Assembly (NCBI GenBank): GCA_905182995.1
Contig: CAJJDP010000169.1
Location: 3,182 to 67,181, forward strand
From: Paramecium octaurelia
Lineage: Eukaryota > Ciliophora > Oligohymenophorea > Peniculida > Parameciidae
Length of the DNA: 64,000 bases
Reading direction: 5' to 3'
Below, piece after piece: positions 12,905 through 26,658 of the stretch; the stretch's first letter is position 1, and every line of letters begins with the position of its first letter. The position numbers were made by a program, and so were the translations under genes. The notes beneath the pieces were generated by a model. It saw only the letters and a list, made by a program, of their open reading frames with translations, searched no databases and was not told the DNA's origin.

Positions 12905-13010
12905 TCCCATTAAATTGAAGATCATAAAAATAAAAATTATTTTCTTCTCTTTGGAAGTCCCTAGTAATCATAACCCTAAAAGGATTGCTAAGAAAAATCT
13001 TCTATTTTTA
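12905..13010 (+). repeat. Right arm of inverted repeat (partner 5427-5612)
   Basis: The plus strand here matches the minus strand of the flank of copy A, both in DNA and in the hypothetical translation (SLEV..NHNPK). This places an inverted copy of A's 3' flank about 7.4 kb downstream. Confidence 0.6.
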
Positions 13011-14135
13011 ATTTTAGCATTTAAATACATAATGGGAATGAAATTAGAATTTTTATTTTCACTTATCTAGCTCAATAAGAATAAATGAAGATAGTTAATT
13101 TTAGTAATGCATAAAAACAATTCATATCATTAGAAGAGTTTGATATAGAACTTCTTAATAAAGCAAAGAAGGTTTAGAATGTCAAACTATAAAAATAATA
13201 AGTTTTACATAGGGAAGTATCAGAATTTAGTATTAATTACAAAAGAGGTTGCCACCAGGCAATTATTAACTATATAATATATCTGTGAAAAATATTTAAA
13301 ATTGAGCTAGGTTACCTATAAAAATGAATTAAAATATTAAAATGAGTTTATTAAACAATAACTTTTATAGTATTACTAAAATCCTTGTTTCATGTCTTCG
13401 AACTTTGAATAGAAATAAATTTCTTACTATTTTTTTATTTTCATTTGATTTTACGCATCTCATCTACCTTAATACTCTATTTTATATCAAATATTGTTCA
13501 AATATATGATAGGAAATTAATCTTATGATAATAATACTTATCAATCAAGCAACTTAGAATAGTTTAAATTGTATGGTTCAATTTGCTCATAATTACAGTT
13601 GGAAACTATGAATAATTATTATTGGTATCACTATTAATCTCATGACACTCATCAATGCTCTTAACCAATACATCGAAATCATTTTCAAGTATAAAAAATA
13701 TTGCATAATAAGCTAACTTAAATTAGTAATTTAAATCAATAATTTAAATTTTCTTTGCCGATTACAATCAACAATACAAAAAGCAACCTAAACGAACACT
13801 GATACTAAAATATAGGTACAATTGTAGAAAATTTTCTTGCCAAGCAAATTAGATGAGGATGAGGTTGACTTTTTTTGTTTCCTAAGATATTTTTTTTCGA
13901 TGGAGTTAATTTCCCTACTGAAGAAATGAAGCTTGTTCTTCAATAAAAGATAAAGACCCAACTAAAAATTATTATTAATTTGATAGAAGAGATGAGTACA
14001 ATCTAGCAGAATAATCATTGAAATTTATTCAGTAGTTGAGACATAACACGCATTATTGTTATTTGGATTCGATTTCATTTATCTTATTTATTCTTAATAA
14101 TAAGATTCTTAAAAATAAAGAATAATTTTTTGAAA
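13011..14135. other. Upstream region of copy B, no gene recognised
   Basis: Open segments of 50-100 codons occur (for example 13342-13509 on the plus strand), but they show no recognisable motif and no start/intron structure that leads into copy B. The signal-peptide exon expected for copy B was not found here. Confidence 0.5.
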
Positions 14136-17100
14136 ATGCTACTAATCAAAAGAGCTAATAAAATATTGGGTTCAATTCCATTATAGAAACAAATTATTAA
14201 TAATATCAAAGAGCGGGATTAATCAATTTAATACATAGAAATCAATTTAATATTGCAATAGTATATAACTCTAAGTTAAAACTACCCATCTGCAATATTT
14301 CATGATATTTATTTATTCAATGATTAGGATTGGATAACAATGGATTTATATTTTTAGGGTACCTGGACTTCTGAAAACCTTTAAATTACTATAGAATCAT
14401 TTTCAAAATCGTTCACCTACAATTCCCCTCTAACCTACACATTGACAAAGGGGTTTTGTGATGGCACTCCTTTTGAAGTTTAAACTTTTAATGTTTCACT
14501 ATCAATTATGGAAGGTACAATTTCAGGATAAATCAAATTTACATCCTATAATACAAATTCAGGTTTAGTTTCGCTCAGAAATATCTTTATCTCAAGACTA
14601 TAATGTTATCCATCATGTAATTTATGCACAGGTCGAGAATAAAATTAATGTATTGGCTGTTTTTATGGACTTCCAACAGATAATATTTGTCCTCCTTGCC
14701 CATCAAATTAATACTATTAGAAAAACATAGGATGCAGAGACATTTGTGATATCTAGTCCCCATTATATTATAATGGATTTTGTCAAAGTTATCCAAGTAA
14801 GTATTTTAAATTTATTCTGTTTAGTTTATTTAATAGAAACCGGTTATTTTCTTCCATAAGTCACTGATACTGTAAATTTGAAATGGTAGTTGATATATGA
14901 CCCATAACATATAGATAAAACTCCAACTATTATTGCTTTATCTTACGTACCATTTGGAGTATTTAAGTTTAATTCTGGAATTTATAGATATTTCAATACA
15001 TTGGCTTCTTCTACTTATTCTACCTATTTGATTGGATTGAAAATTTAAATTGTCCTTTATAATGATATTCCAATTAATTGTGGAATATAGTTTAAGATTA
15101 ACAATACTTATTATGGATCTATTTATAGNNNNNNNNNNNNNNNNNNNNNNNNNNNNNNNNNNNNNNNNNNNNNNNNNNNNNNNNNNNNNNNNNNNNNNNN
15201 NNNNNNNNNNNNNNNNNNNNNNNNNNNNNNNNNNNNNNNNNNNNNNNNNNNNNNNNNNNNNNNNNNNNNNNNNNNNNNNNNNNNNNNNNNNNNNNNNNNN
15301 NNNNNNNNNNNNNNNNNNNNNNNNNNNNNNNNNNNNNNNNNNNNNNNNNNNNNNNNNNNNNNNNNNNNNNNNNNNNNNNNNNNNNNNNNNNNNNNNNNNN
15401 NNNNNNNNNNNNNNNNNNNNNNNNNNNNNNNNNNNNNNNNNNNNNNNNNNNNNNNNNNNNNNNNNNNNNNNNNNNNNNNNNNNNNNNNNNNNNNNNNNNN
15501 NTTATGTAATAATAATTAATTGATTTGGCATACTGTTACTTGTAGTTCTTGTGATACTGGATTTCAATTGGTGTCTGGAGAATGTCAACCTATTTGTGGA
15601 GATTTATTAATTAAAGGATATGAATAATGTGAAGACAGTAATACACTCTTTAATGATTTATGCTATAATTGCTAATTTTAATGTCCAGCTCATTGTTTAA
15701 CTTGTGATTCATCCACTACTTTACCTTGTCCTGATATTTGTGGGGATGGAATCATTACAGGAGTAGAAGAATGTGAAGATGGAAATACTATTTAATATGA
15801 TGGATGTTTTAATTGTAAATATTAATGTTAGCCTGCATGTACAAAGTGTATAAAAGGACTTTGTTTTGAGTGTGCTACTGGGGGTTGGTATATCGATCCA
15901 TTAGTTACTCCTTGGTAATGTAAAGAAAAATGTGGAGATACGTTTACTGTTGGAAGTGAATAATGCGATGATGGAAACACTTTAGATACGGATGGGTGCA
16001 AAAATTGTAGGTATTTCTGTAGAATTGGTTGTTCTTCTTGTGATTATACAACCAATAAATGCTTACGATGTGCACTCCCTGGGTTTATTCCTGTCACTTT
16101 CTATTGTAAAAATGTATGTGGAGATGGTATAGTTGCAGTAGATCCTTCTGGATTCTATTCAGAGCAATGTGATGATGGGAATACAATTAGTTATGATGGT
16201 TGCAGTAACTCTTGTTAATTTGAGTGTTAGCCAGCAACTATTTGCACAAATTGTGTAAGTAATAGATGTTAATTATGTGCCACTGGATATTAACTTTCTG
16301 ATCAAAAAGTATGTAAACCAATATGTGGAGATTCTATGATTGTGGTCGGTGAATAATGCGAGAAATCACTTATATTACCCTATAAAGGTTGTAATAATTG
16401 CTAAGCGAGATGTTAAACTTCTTGCCTCACTTGTGATACTACTGGACTTGGTTGTCTATCATGTAAAACTGGTTACAATAGAATTGATTATTTATGTTAT
16501 TCAATCTGTGGAGATAAAATAATTACTGAAGATGAATAATGTGATGATGGTAATTTAATTATTGGAGATGGATGCCATTTCTGTCAATTTAGTTGTTAGG
16601 ACTCATGTCTTTATTGTCTTTAAGGAATCTGTTATGATTGTTAAGAAGGTTATTAATTAATATAAAATAAATGTTATCCTATATGTGGAGATGGTCTTTA
16701 GAAAACTAATGAATAATGCGAAATTAACTCTTTATTACAGATTTATTAAAATTGTTAATCTTGTAAATTAAATTGTGATTTGAATTGCTTCTTGTGTTAA
16801 TTTGGTATATGTTAACAATGCAAGGATGGATATGAATTATCCATAAACAAATAATTTTGCGTTAAGTCTCTATAATATAGTTTTATGATAATAGAAAACT
16901 GTCGTATTTAAATTGGGAATAGTTGCATTTAATGTGAAGATTATGCTTACTTAGAAAAAGGTGTGTAGTAGTGTAAATTAAGAATATTACCATTGAGTGT
17001 TTGTCAATATTAACTTAACTTATCACCAAATTTATATTGTAGTTACTGTTCTGAGTATTTTACAAATTGTAATGAAAGTAATTGTGTAGTTTGTCAAAAT

Positions 17101-20100
17101 GGCTATTATTTAGATGTAAATTATTCTTGTAATTCATTTTGTGGAGATGGAATATTAGCACATGATGAACAATGTGAAATTTATGATAAAAATTGCTTGA
17201 ATTGCATGTTTGCTGCTCCAAAATTCTGTAAATTATTTTTTGGTGATTAATGTTTTGAATGTGAACTTGGATATTTTTTTAACTTATATAATAATGCTTG
17301 TGAATCCTAGTGTGGAGACGGAATAATAGTCCATGATGAAGACTGTGAAGATTATAATTATATCGAATTTGATGGTTGTTATTATTGTAAATATTCTTGT
17401 AGTTAATACTGTATAAATTGTATCAAAGGAGTATGCTAATAATGCGATTAAAATTATTTACTTAGAGATGGGTTTTGTTATGGTAGTCAAAATGAAATTG
17501 ACTTATTTCCAGAATGTTAATATAACTTAAATGGAGAATGTTTAATGTGTAAGGAAGATTTTTATCTAAATGAGTATGGTGATTGTATTCCTAAATGTTA
17601 AGAAAGTTGCATTCATTGTTATAACGGCTAATGCTTTGAATGTGCAGAACAATATGAACTTAATAAAGATCGATGCTTGTTAATTTAGCAATGTTAAATA
17701 GGTTTGCATTTTAGTTAAGAATTATAAATTTGCTAATCTTCATGTGGTGATGGATATATATCCGGATGGGAAGAATGCGATGATTAAAACATGGAATAAT
17801 TTGATGGTTGCTATTAATGCAAATATGAATGTGTTAATAATTGTATCGAATGCATATATGGTGAATGCTTTCAATGTTCTTAAGGATTTAATTTAGTCGA
17901 GAATAAATGCCTATCAAAATGTGAAGACATTTGCCTTAGCTGTGTTTAAGGTGTATGCTAGTTATGCAGCAGAGGCTATCTCTTGAATGCTTCTTTTATT
18001 TGTATCAAAGTAGAGCGTGAAAATGATATTGGTTGTACTTCACATTGTGAAATATGTTTGAGTGGAAGATGTCAAACTTGTTAGTCCAATTATCAATTGG
18101 ATTAATTGGATAATTAATGTAAACCCATTCAATCATTACTTATAATTAATGAACAACTAAATTGTAAATTATTATATAATAACTAATGTATCCTTTGCCA
18201 ATTCGGATATCTTGATTTGATTACCAGCACATGTTTAATTGATTATAATATGAATAAATGCCCTAAAAATTGTAAAAGATGTGAATTTTACAAATGTTTA
18301 GAATGTGAATTTGGATATTATGGAAATAAATGTATGCCTAAATGTGGAGATGCTATAATAGTTTAGGAAGAGGAATGCGATGATGGAAGAGAATATGAAT
18401 TAGATACTTGTTTAAATTGTAAATTCTATTGTCCTTAATATTGTGAGTATTGTGCTTATGGAATTTGTACTAATTGCTTTTCAGGATTCTATTTGGATAT
18501 TGTAAGTAATTCATGTAATTCTGTTTGTGATGATAAGATACTAGCAAGTGATGAAGTTTGCGATGATGGCAATGATTTGAAATATGATGGTTGTTTTGAG
18601 TGTAAATATTAATGTCAAATTGAATGTTTGGATTGCTAACTTGGAAAGTGTACATTATGTGAACCACCTTTAGTACTCGTACAATCAAAAAGTATTTGCG
18701 AATAACTAAAATTATGTGAAGATTCAAAGGGATTATATTATGATAATTATAGTAATGATTGTTTTACCCAATGCGGAGATGGTATTGTTGCAGGCAATGA
18801 ATATTGTGATGATGAGAATGATGTTCCTGATGATGGATGTGATAAATGCACATTTTAATGTACTAAATTTTGTCAAATTTGCGACTAAGGGAAATGTCTT
18901 TTTTGCGATAAAGACTATACCTTATAAAACAGCTAATGCTTGTTAAATTAAGAAAATTATGGGTTTAATTCTAGCAATATTGAAGAAACTTAAAATAATC
19001 ATACAAGCATAAGCAACATATTCAATTATGATTTAAATCCATAATGGTTATCATTATAAGAAAATAAGATATGCTGTGAATATGATTGTGCATACTCAAA
19101 AAAACCCAGTATGAAACTTACTTATAAAATGTAATTCTATGCTCTTTAGTATGTTGAGATTACATTTGATTAAGAAGTTAAATTTAGTGATTAGGTTTAA
19201 AAAGACAAAAATTTATTTAACATAAGTATTAATGACTTAGATTCCAAGTATTACAATATCACGATCAATTCGATTTAAGATATCTCATTTGATCTTTAAC
19301 ATGCTTAGTATTAGGTTTAAATTGAATTATATATACAGCTATAAGCAAAACCACTTCTTTAAGTTTAGTTGAATCACGAAATTATTAATTCAAATAATTA
19401 AACACTGTTTAATCCTAATTAATCAATTACTCTATAAACACCAAAAATAATGTCTGAATAATTAAAATAAGTATCGATTTAAGCTTAATAATCCAATAAA
19501 GCATTTATGATTGGAGCCATATCTATTTGTGTTATTTCTTTAGTTTTTGGTGAAAGTTCTTTTGTTGTTGAAACCTTGAATCTATTGTAATATCAATCGT
19601 TCTTAAGATTTATTAATGTTGACTATCCTGAAAACCTCTACATATATTTTTAAGCATAAGAATTGCTATCTATATCAAATTATTTACAACTTTTTTAAAT
19701 TGATGATTTTGTAAATATAATAACAAGAAAAGAAAAATAAATTGATCTTAATGGAAAATTTTAATAATATAATGTAGAGGCTGATCTTTTTACCAATATT
19801 TTACCACAATTATTTTAATGTTTAGTATTGGTAACACTACTTTATTTTGCAGAAAATCTTTATCATACATTAATTAGATTAAGCCAATATATAAAATAAC
19901 TTGAATATTAAGAAACCATTTTCTAAAAGATATAATTTTCAATGATTAATTTAATACTAGCTTTTAGAAATAGAATCAAAACATTAATAAAAACTAAATA
20001 TTTATAGAATTATGATTAAATAATACAACTTATTTACTTTAACTCATGGGATTTGATATTTAAAGTGATTTTGTAACTTCATTATAATCAAATCGACAAT

Positions 20101-20634
20101 TTGAGAAGTATCTTAACTATTCTTCTTGCAAGTTTGATATTTTTCTTATGGATATGCTTGTTCTTAAAGAGTTTTAGTTTATGCAACAATCCTTATGAAA
20201 AAAAAATTATAGCAAAGCTACAAATAAAATTTATTGCCTTGGACATTTCGAGAACTACGCTATTTCATAGCATATTAATACTATTCTAAGAATAATAAAT
20301 TTTGTAATGTTTACTAATATCTTTAAGTAGCATTGCTTAATGTTATATAATCTACAAATATAAATAATGCTCCTAATTTGATAGAATAATATTTTTAACA
20401 ATTGAATGTGTATTATCAGTATTTAGTTTAAGCTTATTTTTATATTTTGATATTGGTGAGGTTTATTTTTCTTATGAGAATAAAATTACTTTAGGATTTA
20501 TTCAGATGGGCATTTTAATTATGAGTCTAGGAATAATTTTTGCAAATCAGCTATTTTTTAAAATCAAATGGGTTTTGAGATTGATATGTAACAAATTATA
20601 GCCCAAAGTTGCAAGCAATGAAATATTTTTATGA
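14136..20634 (+). CDS. Giant cysteine-rich surface-type membrane protein, copy B (gapped, atypical 5' end)
   Basis: From about 14258 the translation matches the N-terminal ectodomain of copy C (QYITLSQNYPSA, FNDQDWITMDLYFQGTW). A 28 nt intron at 14797-14824 sits at the same place as C's 27 nt intron. After the N gap (15129-15501) come the CxxC and CGDG..DDGN modules, then about seven membrane segments ending at TGA 20632-20634. The frame is the same on both sides of the gap. The only in-frame ATG upstream that I find (14136) gives a charged N-terminus without a signal peptide, and homology to C stops near 14255. The start exon is therefore misplaced, replaced or lost. Internally B keeps modules that copy A lacks (about 17026-18207). 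It is a sister of A by its C-terminal half and lacks A's Ser/Asn/Thr linker. The role is unknown. B may be functional or a 5'-truncated pseudogene. Confidence 0.75.
15129..15501. other. Assembly gap (373 N) inside copy B
   Basis: A run of Ns. The flanking bases correspond to 48205 and 49868 of copy C, so about 1662 bases would be missing if the two genes are colinear. The gap size is therefore probably underestimated. Confidence 0.95.
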
Positions 20635-21743
20635 AATACAGATATAATATCGAAATAATTATTTAGAATTATTGAGATAATCAGTTATTTAAGATTTATT
20701 ATAATTATCTTATGAATATCTGAACTAAGAATGGAGTATAATAAATAAATATAAGTCATTATCAGAAGACTTCAAAGATATTAATGTATAATTTATTATT
20801 GATTTTATTCGAGAGATTCCCTTTCTCAAGCAATATAAATCACATTCTTTTTTTTCTTATCAATTTAATTTTGAGTTTTCATATTATTTCCTTAAACTTA
20901 GCAAATCTTTTTAGACTTTTGTCTTGAACTTAAAAATTGTGTAGAAGTTGTAATATCTCGGAATTTCCAAAAACAAGAGCCCCATGTTATTTTTATAAAA
21001 TAATATTTAGCGGAATTAATTCTCATTTAAAATATCATTATACTTTTTTGTAACGGATCATCTACAATATTCTATGGAATAAGGCTTCAGAAGATATTCA
21101 GACTTAGAAAATTAATTTAATCATTTTTCAAATAATAAATTTTATTCATTTGACTTAGTTATTATTTTTTATATGGCTTATTCCATTTCCTCAAGTTTAT
21201 TTTGTGTTACTTATAACTATTATTGTAATAAAAGTACTTATTAAATTTGATATTTAATTAAGTTCTTTAGTTCATTTAATGATTATCTATTTATTCTATT
21301 TGAGCACTTTACTCATAAGTTTAAGGGTTTTCAAATTATCTAATTTTTTTTTCTCGAACTTTAATTTCTATTTCAGTTAACATATTTCTACATTCTGATT
21401 CATAATTTTCAAATTAAATTTAATAATCTATTGATATTTGTAATAGAGTTAGATATAAGAAATTTAAAATAATAGAAATGAAAATAGCTTATAATTATGA
21501 GCATAATTATAAGCCAAATGAAGTTGATTAGAATTTATCTATTAGAATTGATTTAACCTAATTAATAGTACATTTGGACACCTAAAATCAAACAAATAAG
21601 GATTCGATAATTGTAATAATTATATTGATTTAACTTTTATAATGAAGAAAGAATAATTAATACATATATATATATTACATATTATTTATAAATTAATTAT
21701 GCAATAAATACAATATTAAAATATGAAACACAAAATGAGAGAT
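20635..21743. other. Intergenic region after copy B
   Basis: Convergent spacer between copy B and the minus-strand ATPase. The first ~400 bp resemble the 3' flank of copy A. I see no gene in the rest. Confidence 0.6.
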
Positions 21744-24700
21744 TCAATCTCTTAGATAAGGATTTTCAGGAAAACGATATCTTTTAACTATTTATCTCTT
21801 TTTTGCTCTGTAATATCGTGTTGTTATTGGGACGACATATTTTTCAAAGAGTATAGTGATTATCATATTAATTATCATTAAAATGAACATTGCAATTAAC
21901 CATTTTTAAGGCATTTAGCTATCTTAAAAATTGAAAATCAACTAAAACATATTTGTTTATAATACCTTAAATATATCTTCAGCTAAAAATTCAGGATGTT
22001 ATGAAAAGAAAAACACATAAAAATTAATTATAAACAGAATGATTAAAACACAAGTAAATCCTAAATTTGTATAAAATTCTCTTCTAAATGGTTTTCCAAT
22101 TGAAAATGCGATGCATTAAAAAATATATTGGAAACTTGAATATAAGAATAAACTCTAAATTAAAAATTAAATAAATTACAGTATTTTCATAGTTGATCAT
22201 CATTGCATAATGATCATCAGTATTTCCTTCATGAATTACAAAATTACTCACATACCAACTTTACGTACGTAATGTAAAATAAACAATACATTAAAATGAT
22301 AATTGAATGATAGTTTGCCCAATAACAGACATCAAAACAGGAAATGAGAGTAAGTTAGAGCCTGGCTAAAACTATGTTAATTGTTTATACGCTTTAGTCT
22401 TACCCATAGTAAAGGCTAGAGGTATAATTAAGACTAAATCAATATAGAGAAACTGAAAGTCTGAAATCTTGGCTAAAATTAAATAGAGCAAAGTGCAAGT
22501 GATGAATTAGATCATACTATATAATGCCATATATTTAAAGCATTGAAAACTTGTAACCAAGGAAGCTCTTCCTTCTCTTAATAATTTAACAACACAAGAA
22601 ATGTCTTAAATTTTAGAAGTGAATGGAGCAGCAATTGAGGCTTCAGCCTCAGATAGAGATATGCCGACATCTGCAGCTTTTAGAGCTCCACAATCATTGG
22701 CTCCATCTCCACACATTCCGCATAATGCCTTTTTGCTAATTTTTTGGAGATGTGTAATCAATTAAGCCTTTTGTTCAGGTTTCATCCTCGCAAATATCTA
22801 TGCCCTTTCTAAGAGTTTACCAAACACCTTTCGAGCTGCTGGATTGGTGTCAATTTATTTGGTTAGTAATTAAAAAGCTTTTCCTGAGATGGCAATAACG
22901 AAAGGTTCGTTGGTTTTCCATGGATCCTAATCATCAATCAAATGATCTAAATTTTCTAGAATTAGTTGCTTCTCTTTTTCTTTATAAGATTGAATTTTGC
23001 TTTTTTGTAATTACTAAGACCTTCTAGATATTGATTTTCTATCATAAGATGTTTAATGATAATCTTCTAAATCGTCCTATTAGATAATTTAATCTATGTC
23101 TTCATTTAAAGCAACTTCTAAAGACTATTAATCTTTCATTGATAATTAATTCCAAATGATTTCATTTTCATCTTCTTGATTATCAGGATCATCTTGAATG
23201 TCTAATTCTGGAGATAGATTTTCTGGATTGAGTACATTGTCACTCATATCAAAATCTTTCCATACAATTTAATTCTTCCCATTAATTTTCTCCTCTCCTA
23301 TATCCCCTAGGAATATTCTTTGGTTAGGTAAAACTATTGAGCATTATCTGGCAACTGAAATAGCTGTTAGAACATTATCTCCTGTGACCATAATCGTCCT
23401 TATAAATCCATCTTAAAGTGTTTATATAATCTTTTTTGTAGCTGATTTCAATTTATTCTACATAATTAATAATCCAATAAAAGTGAGATTAGATTCTACA
23501 TCATCACGATTTGTTTCCTTTGATAAAGTTTTTGCACCACAAGCTAGTATTCTAAATCCTAATTTTGAGTAGAAATCCAGAATTTTATGAAAACTAGATG
23601 GTACACTTTATTTCTTACACAATTCCCTTAACTTTTCAGGTGACCCTTTGACATAGGCTTTCAATTCTCCATCTTTTTCTACAATCACACTCATTCTTTA
23701 TAGAGTTGATGAGAATTCAAATCTTTTGAGTATTTTAATTTAGCTACCATCCTAAGAATAAACCAAAGAATTGATGTCATCTAGTTTATATTAAGTGGCT
23801 TCAAACATCTTAATTTCTAGAGGATCTCCTATCAAATTATTGTTAACAGTTGCTAAACTGTGACATGATGCCATTATGTCATATAAAACTTACTTTGGTG
23901 TTCTCTTTAATTCATTAAATGCTACATTTGAATCATCAAGCACTACTGACTTATCATGGATATTTAGATCACTGATATTAATTATTAAGTCATCAAATTT
24001 GAGCTTTTGTTTTTCTATCATTTTTAGATTTAATTATACTTTCACTATATCCAATAGCTCTAACTCCATATAGATCTAGGCCATCTTCGGTTAAAGTACC
24101 AGTTTTATCGAAGCACATTATCGTTATCTTTCCTGCAACATTAACTTTGTTAGGTGAGATACAATAGATCTTCTTCTTTTACAATCTTGCTAAAGCGAAA
24201 GAAACTCCTATTGATAAACATGTAGGCAGAGCTGGAGGCACTGTAATTGTAACTAAATCAAAGGAATTTATGATAAACCAAAATATAGTCATATCTCCAT
24301 TTTTAATACCTTCGATTGTGTTTGGTAATGCAATTAGCCATCCAATAAATGCCATTATAGCTAAAACTACTAGGAATAATAGGGAATCTTTATAAAATGA
24401 AAAAGTAACTGGTTTTGGATATAAGATTGATCTAACTAACTCACCTTTTATTGTTGAAAATCCAGTTTAAGTCGCAAGTGCCAAAACAGGAATCTTACTC
24501 TTTTCAGGATGTCTTGCCTCAATACATTTTGTACCTGCATAGAGAGTGAATGTTTTTGAATCCTCCTGTGGATTGTACATATTACTATTGTATGGTAACT
24601 ATGTTTTGATGATTGGTATTGATTCCCCTGTTAACATAGATTCATTTACGATGGCTGACCCATTCAATAGTATGCAATCACATGGGACTGTCCAATCGTT

Positions 24701-25648
24701 CTGTACTTCTATCAGATCACCAGGAACAATCTCATTTGAGTTATATTTCTCCCTTTTTGAAATTAGATCATACGGAATAATGAGCGATTCATTTTCGATT
24801 CTTATTCCACTCTATTTTCTTAACAAATTTTCAGTTGTATTTTACGCAGACATTTCTCTAAGTCGTTTGAAATTGGTCTTTGTTTCTCTTAAACTGATGA
24901 TAATAGATATCAAAGAAGAAAGCAGTATTACAATAGCATAATACGTGTATGACTCTATTAACCATAAAGTAACGCTGAAAGCTTGGAATAAGTAAAATGG
25001 AGATAGCACTTCATCTATTAATATTTTGACTGTAGATTTGTCAGGTATGGTTGTGTTATTATATCCATATAATTATGCAATCTCCCGGGGATTTTATAAA
25101 CCTTTACAAAATTACTAGATGATTTCTTTGTGCTATAATTTATAAAATGATGTTTCGATAGGCTTGAATACTCCGTCCTCCAAAAAGTAAGAGTAGAGTC
25201 TATAACTAAAAATCTTCATTTTCAACTGCTTCTCATTTTTCTGTATCTGTTTCTCCTCTATTTTTACAAGTTCTATTTCATCCAGGGCGGAGTAAATGAG
25301 CAGATGCGTTGCTTCATCCAATAAGCACTTTTAAAATTTTAACCATATATTAAATTTTTATTCCCATCTTGTAAATAGATATGCTAAACCAACTACGTTA
25401 TGAAAAATTATGATTACGCGATATGACACAAAAAAACCAATACATAATTTACTTCCAAAATGGTGATTTGTATGGAACTATTTATTTGATAATGCCTTCT
25501 TCTTAAATGAATTTGGGCATTACAAATTGCACTTAGTAAAAATCAACTTTGCATAACAATTGTTCCTCTCCTGGTTTTACTTTCATAAAGTTTAATTTTA
25601 TAAAAGTTATTTCTCCCAATTATTTACCTCTGCTTCTAATTACGTCAT
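21744..25648 (-). CDS. P5B-type P-type ATPase (ATP13A-like)
   Basis: An endolysosomal-type membrane pump of the family whose animal members (ATP13A2/3) export polyamines. The minus strand shows the P5 hallmarks in order: [17 protein letters not shown] in M4, [13 protein letters not shown], the phosphorylation motif [15 protein letters not shown] (Asp codon at 24107-24109), TGDNVLTA in the ATP-binding region, and [20 protein letters not shown] with ..[13 protein letters not shown] (about 22630-22710). PPALP plus TEDGLDL points to P5B rather than P5A. Hydrophobic segments at both ends fit ten or more TM helices. The frame ends at TGA 21744-21746 after PENPYLRD. The 5' end is uncertain: ATG 25646-25648 (MTQLEAE) followed by an intron is my best start, and I did not place every intron. 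The span fits the family size of about 1200 aa. Confidence 0.9.
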
Positions 25649-26658
25649 TTTAAGATAAATTGCAGCCATAGAAAATAATCAAGTACAAAATGACATCTTT
25701 TTATATTACGTATTAAATTTAATGATTCTTTAAATTGCAATAGTAACTTTCTGTAATTATAATATAATTAAATTAGGCTTGAAATTCAAAATGAAATTTA
25801 GCTATCTAATCGTTATCCCTGTTATTAAACAAATTTGGATTGCATGCTTACATAAAAATACCCCTTTTATATTATTATCATTGATCTCTTTATGGAAAAT
25901 TATCCAAGAGGCAAATATACTAAAGTTTAAAATAGTGCTTTGTAACATAGAGTTATTATTAATATATTTAGCATTAATCAGTTTTCAAATATTTTAATTT
26001 CTAAATCTATCCAATTTTGGCTAATCATAATAATATTCAATATGAATTAAAATAAAGAACCTGAAGCACTTAAAAAGATAAATGTATAAAAGTTTTAATC
26101 TATCAATTATTTCATCCCTTCCTTACATATTGAATGAATGAAAATTAATAATAATAACTAACAGTGTTTAGGAATTTTCTTAAAATTTATTATCGAGGGA
26201 TCTGAAAATTCTTTGAAAATAGGAATCAGTTCACTAAAAATTACAAAATCTTTTGATCAGTGCGTTAGAAGAATAAAGTTTAATTAATCATAAATTAGAA
26301 TTTACATAGAATACAAAAGAGTGATTAGAATTTTAAAAATATTTATCTTGTTATGATTTAAAATACAATGATGTTGATGGTAAAATAAAAATAGTTATCA
26401 CTATGATTTAATTTAAATAGTGTTGACTATTTTAAGTAGATATTCGACTTGATTCGCATTTTCAAGAATAATTGGATAATTTTTGAATATAGAAATCAAT
26501 AAAATCAATGCAATATAAGATTCTTTTTAAAGGTAGATATAACAATCTCTAATAAATTAGATATCACTTAATATAAAGTTATTAAATAATAGTTTTTGTA
26601 ATTCATTTCAAAATATTACAAATCGATTTATATAAAAATTATAATCAAACTACTAATT
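25649..26658. other. Intergenic region
   Basis: About 1 kb, upstream of the ATPase and downstream of the cyclic-nucleotide-binding gene. It is very AT-rich, and I see no gene or RNA with recognisable structure. Confidence 0.55.

Noticed and set aside
23876-24941. Plus-strand open frames of 65 and 131 codons
   Set aside because: They lie opposite the P5B ATPase (DKTGTLT at about 24090-24109 on the minus strand) and have no motif of their own.
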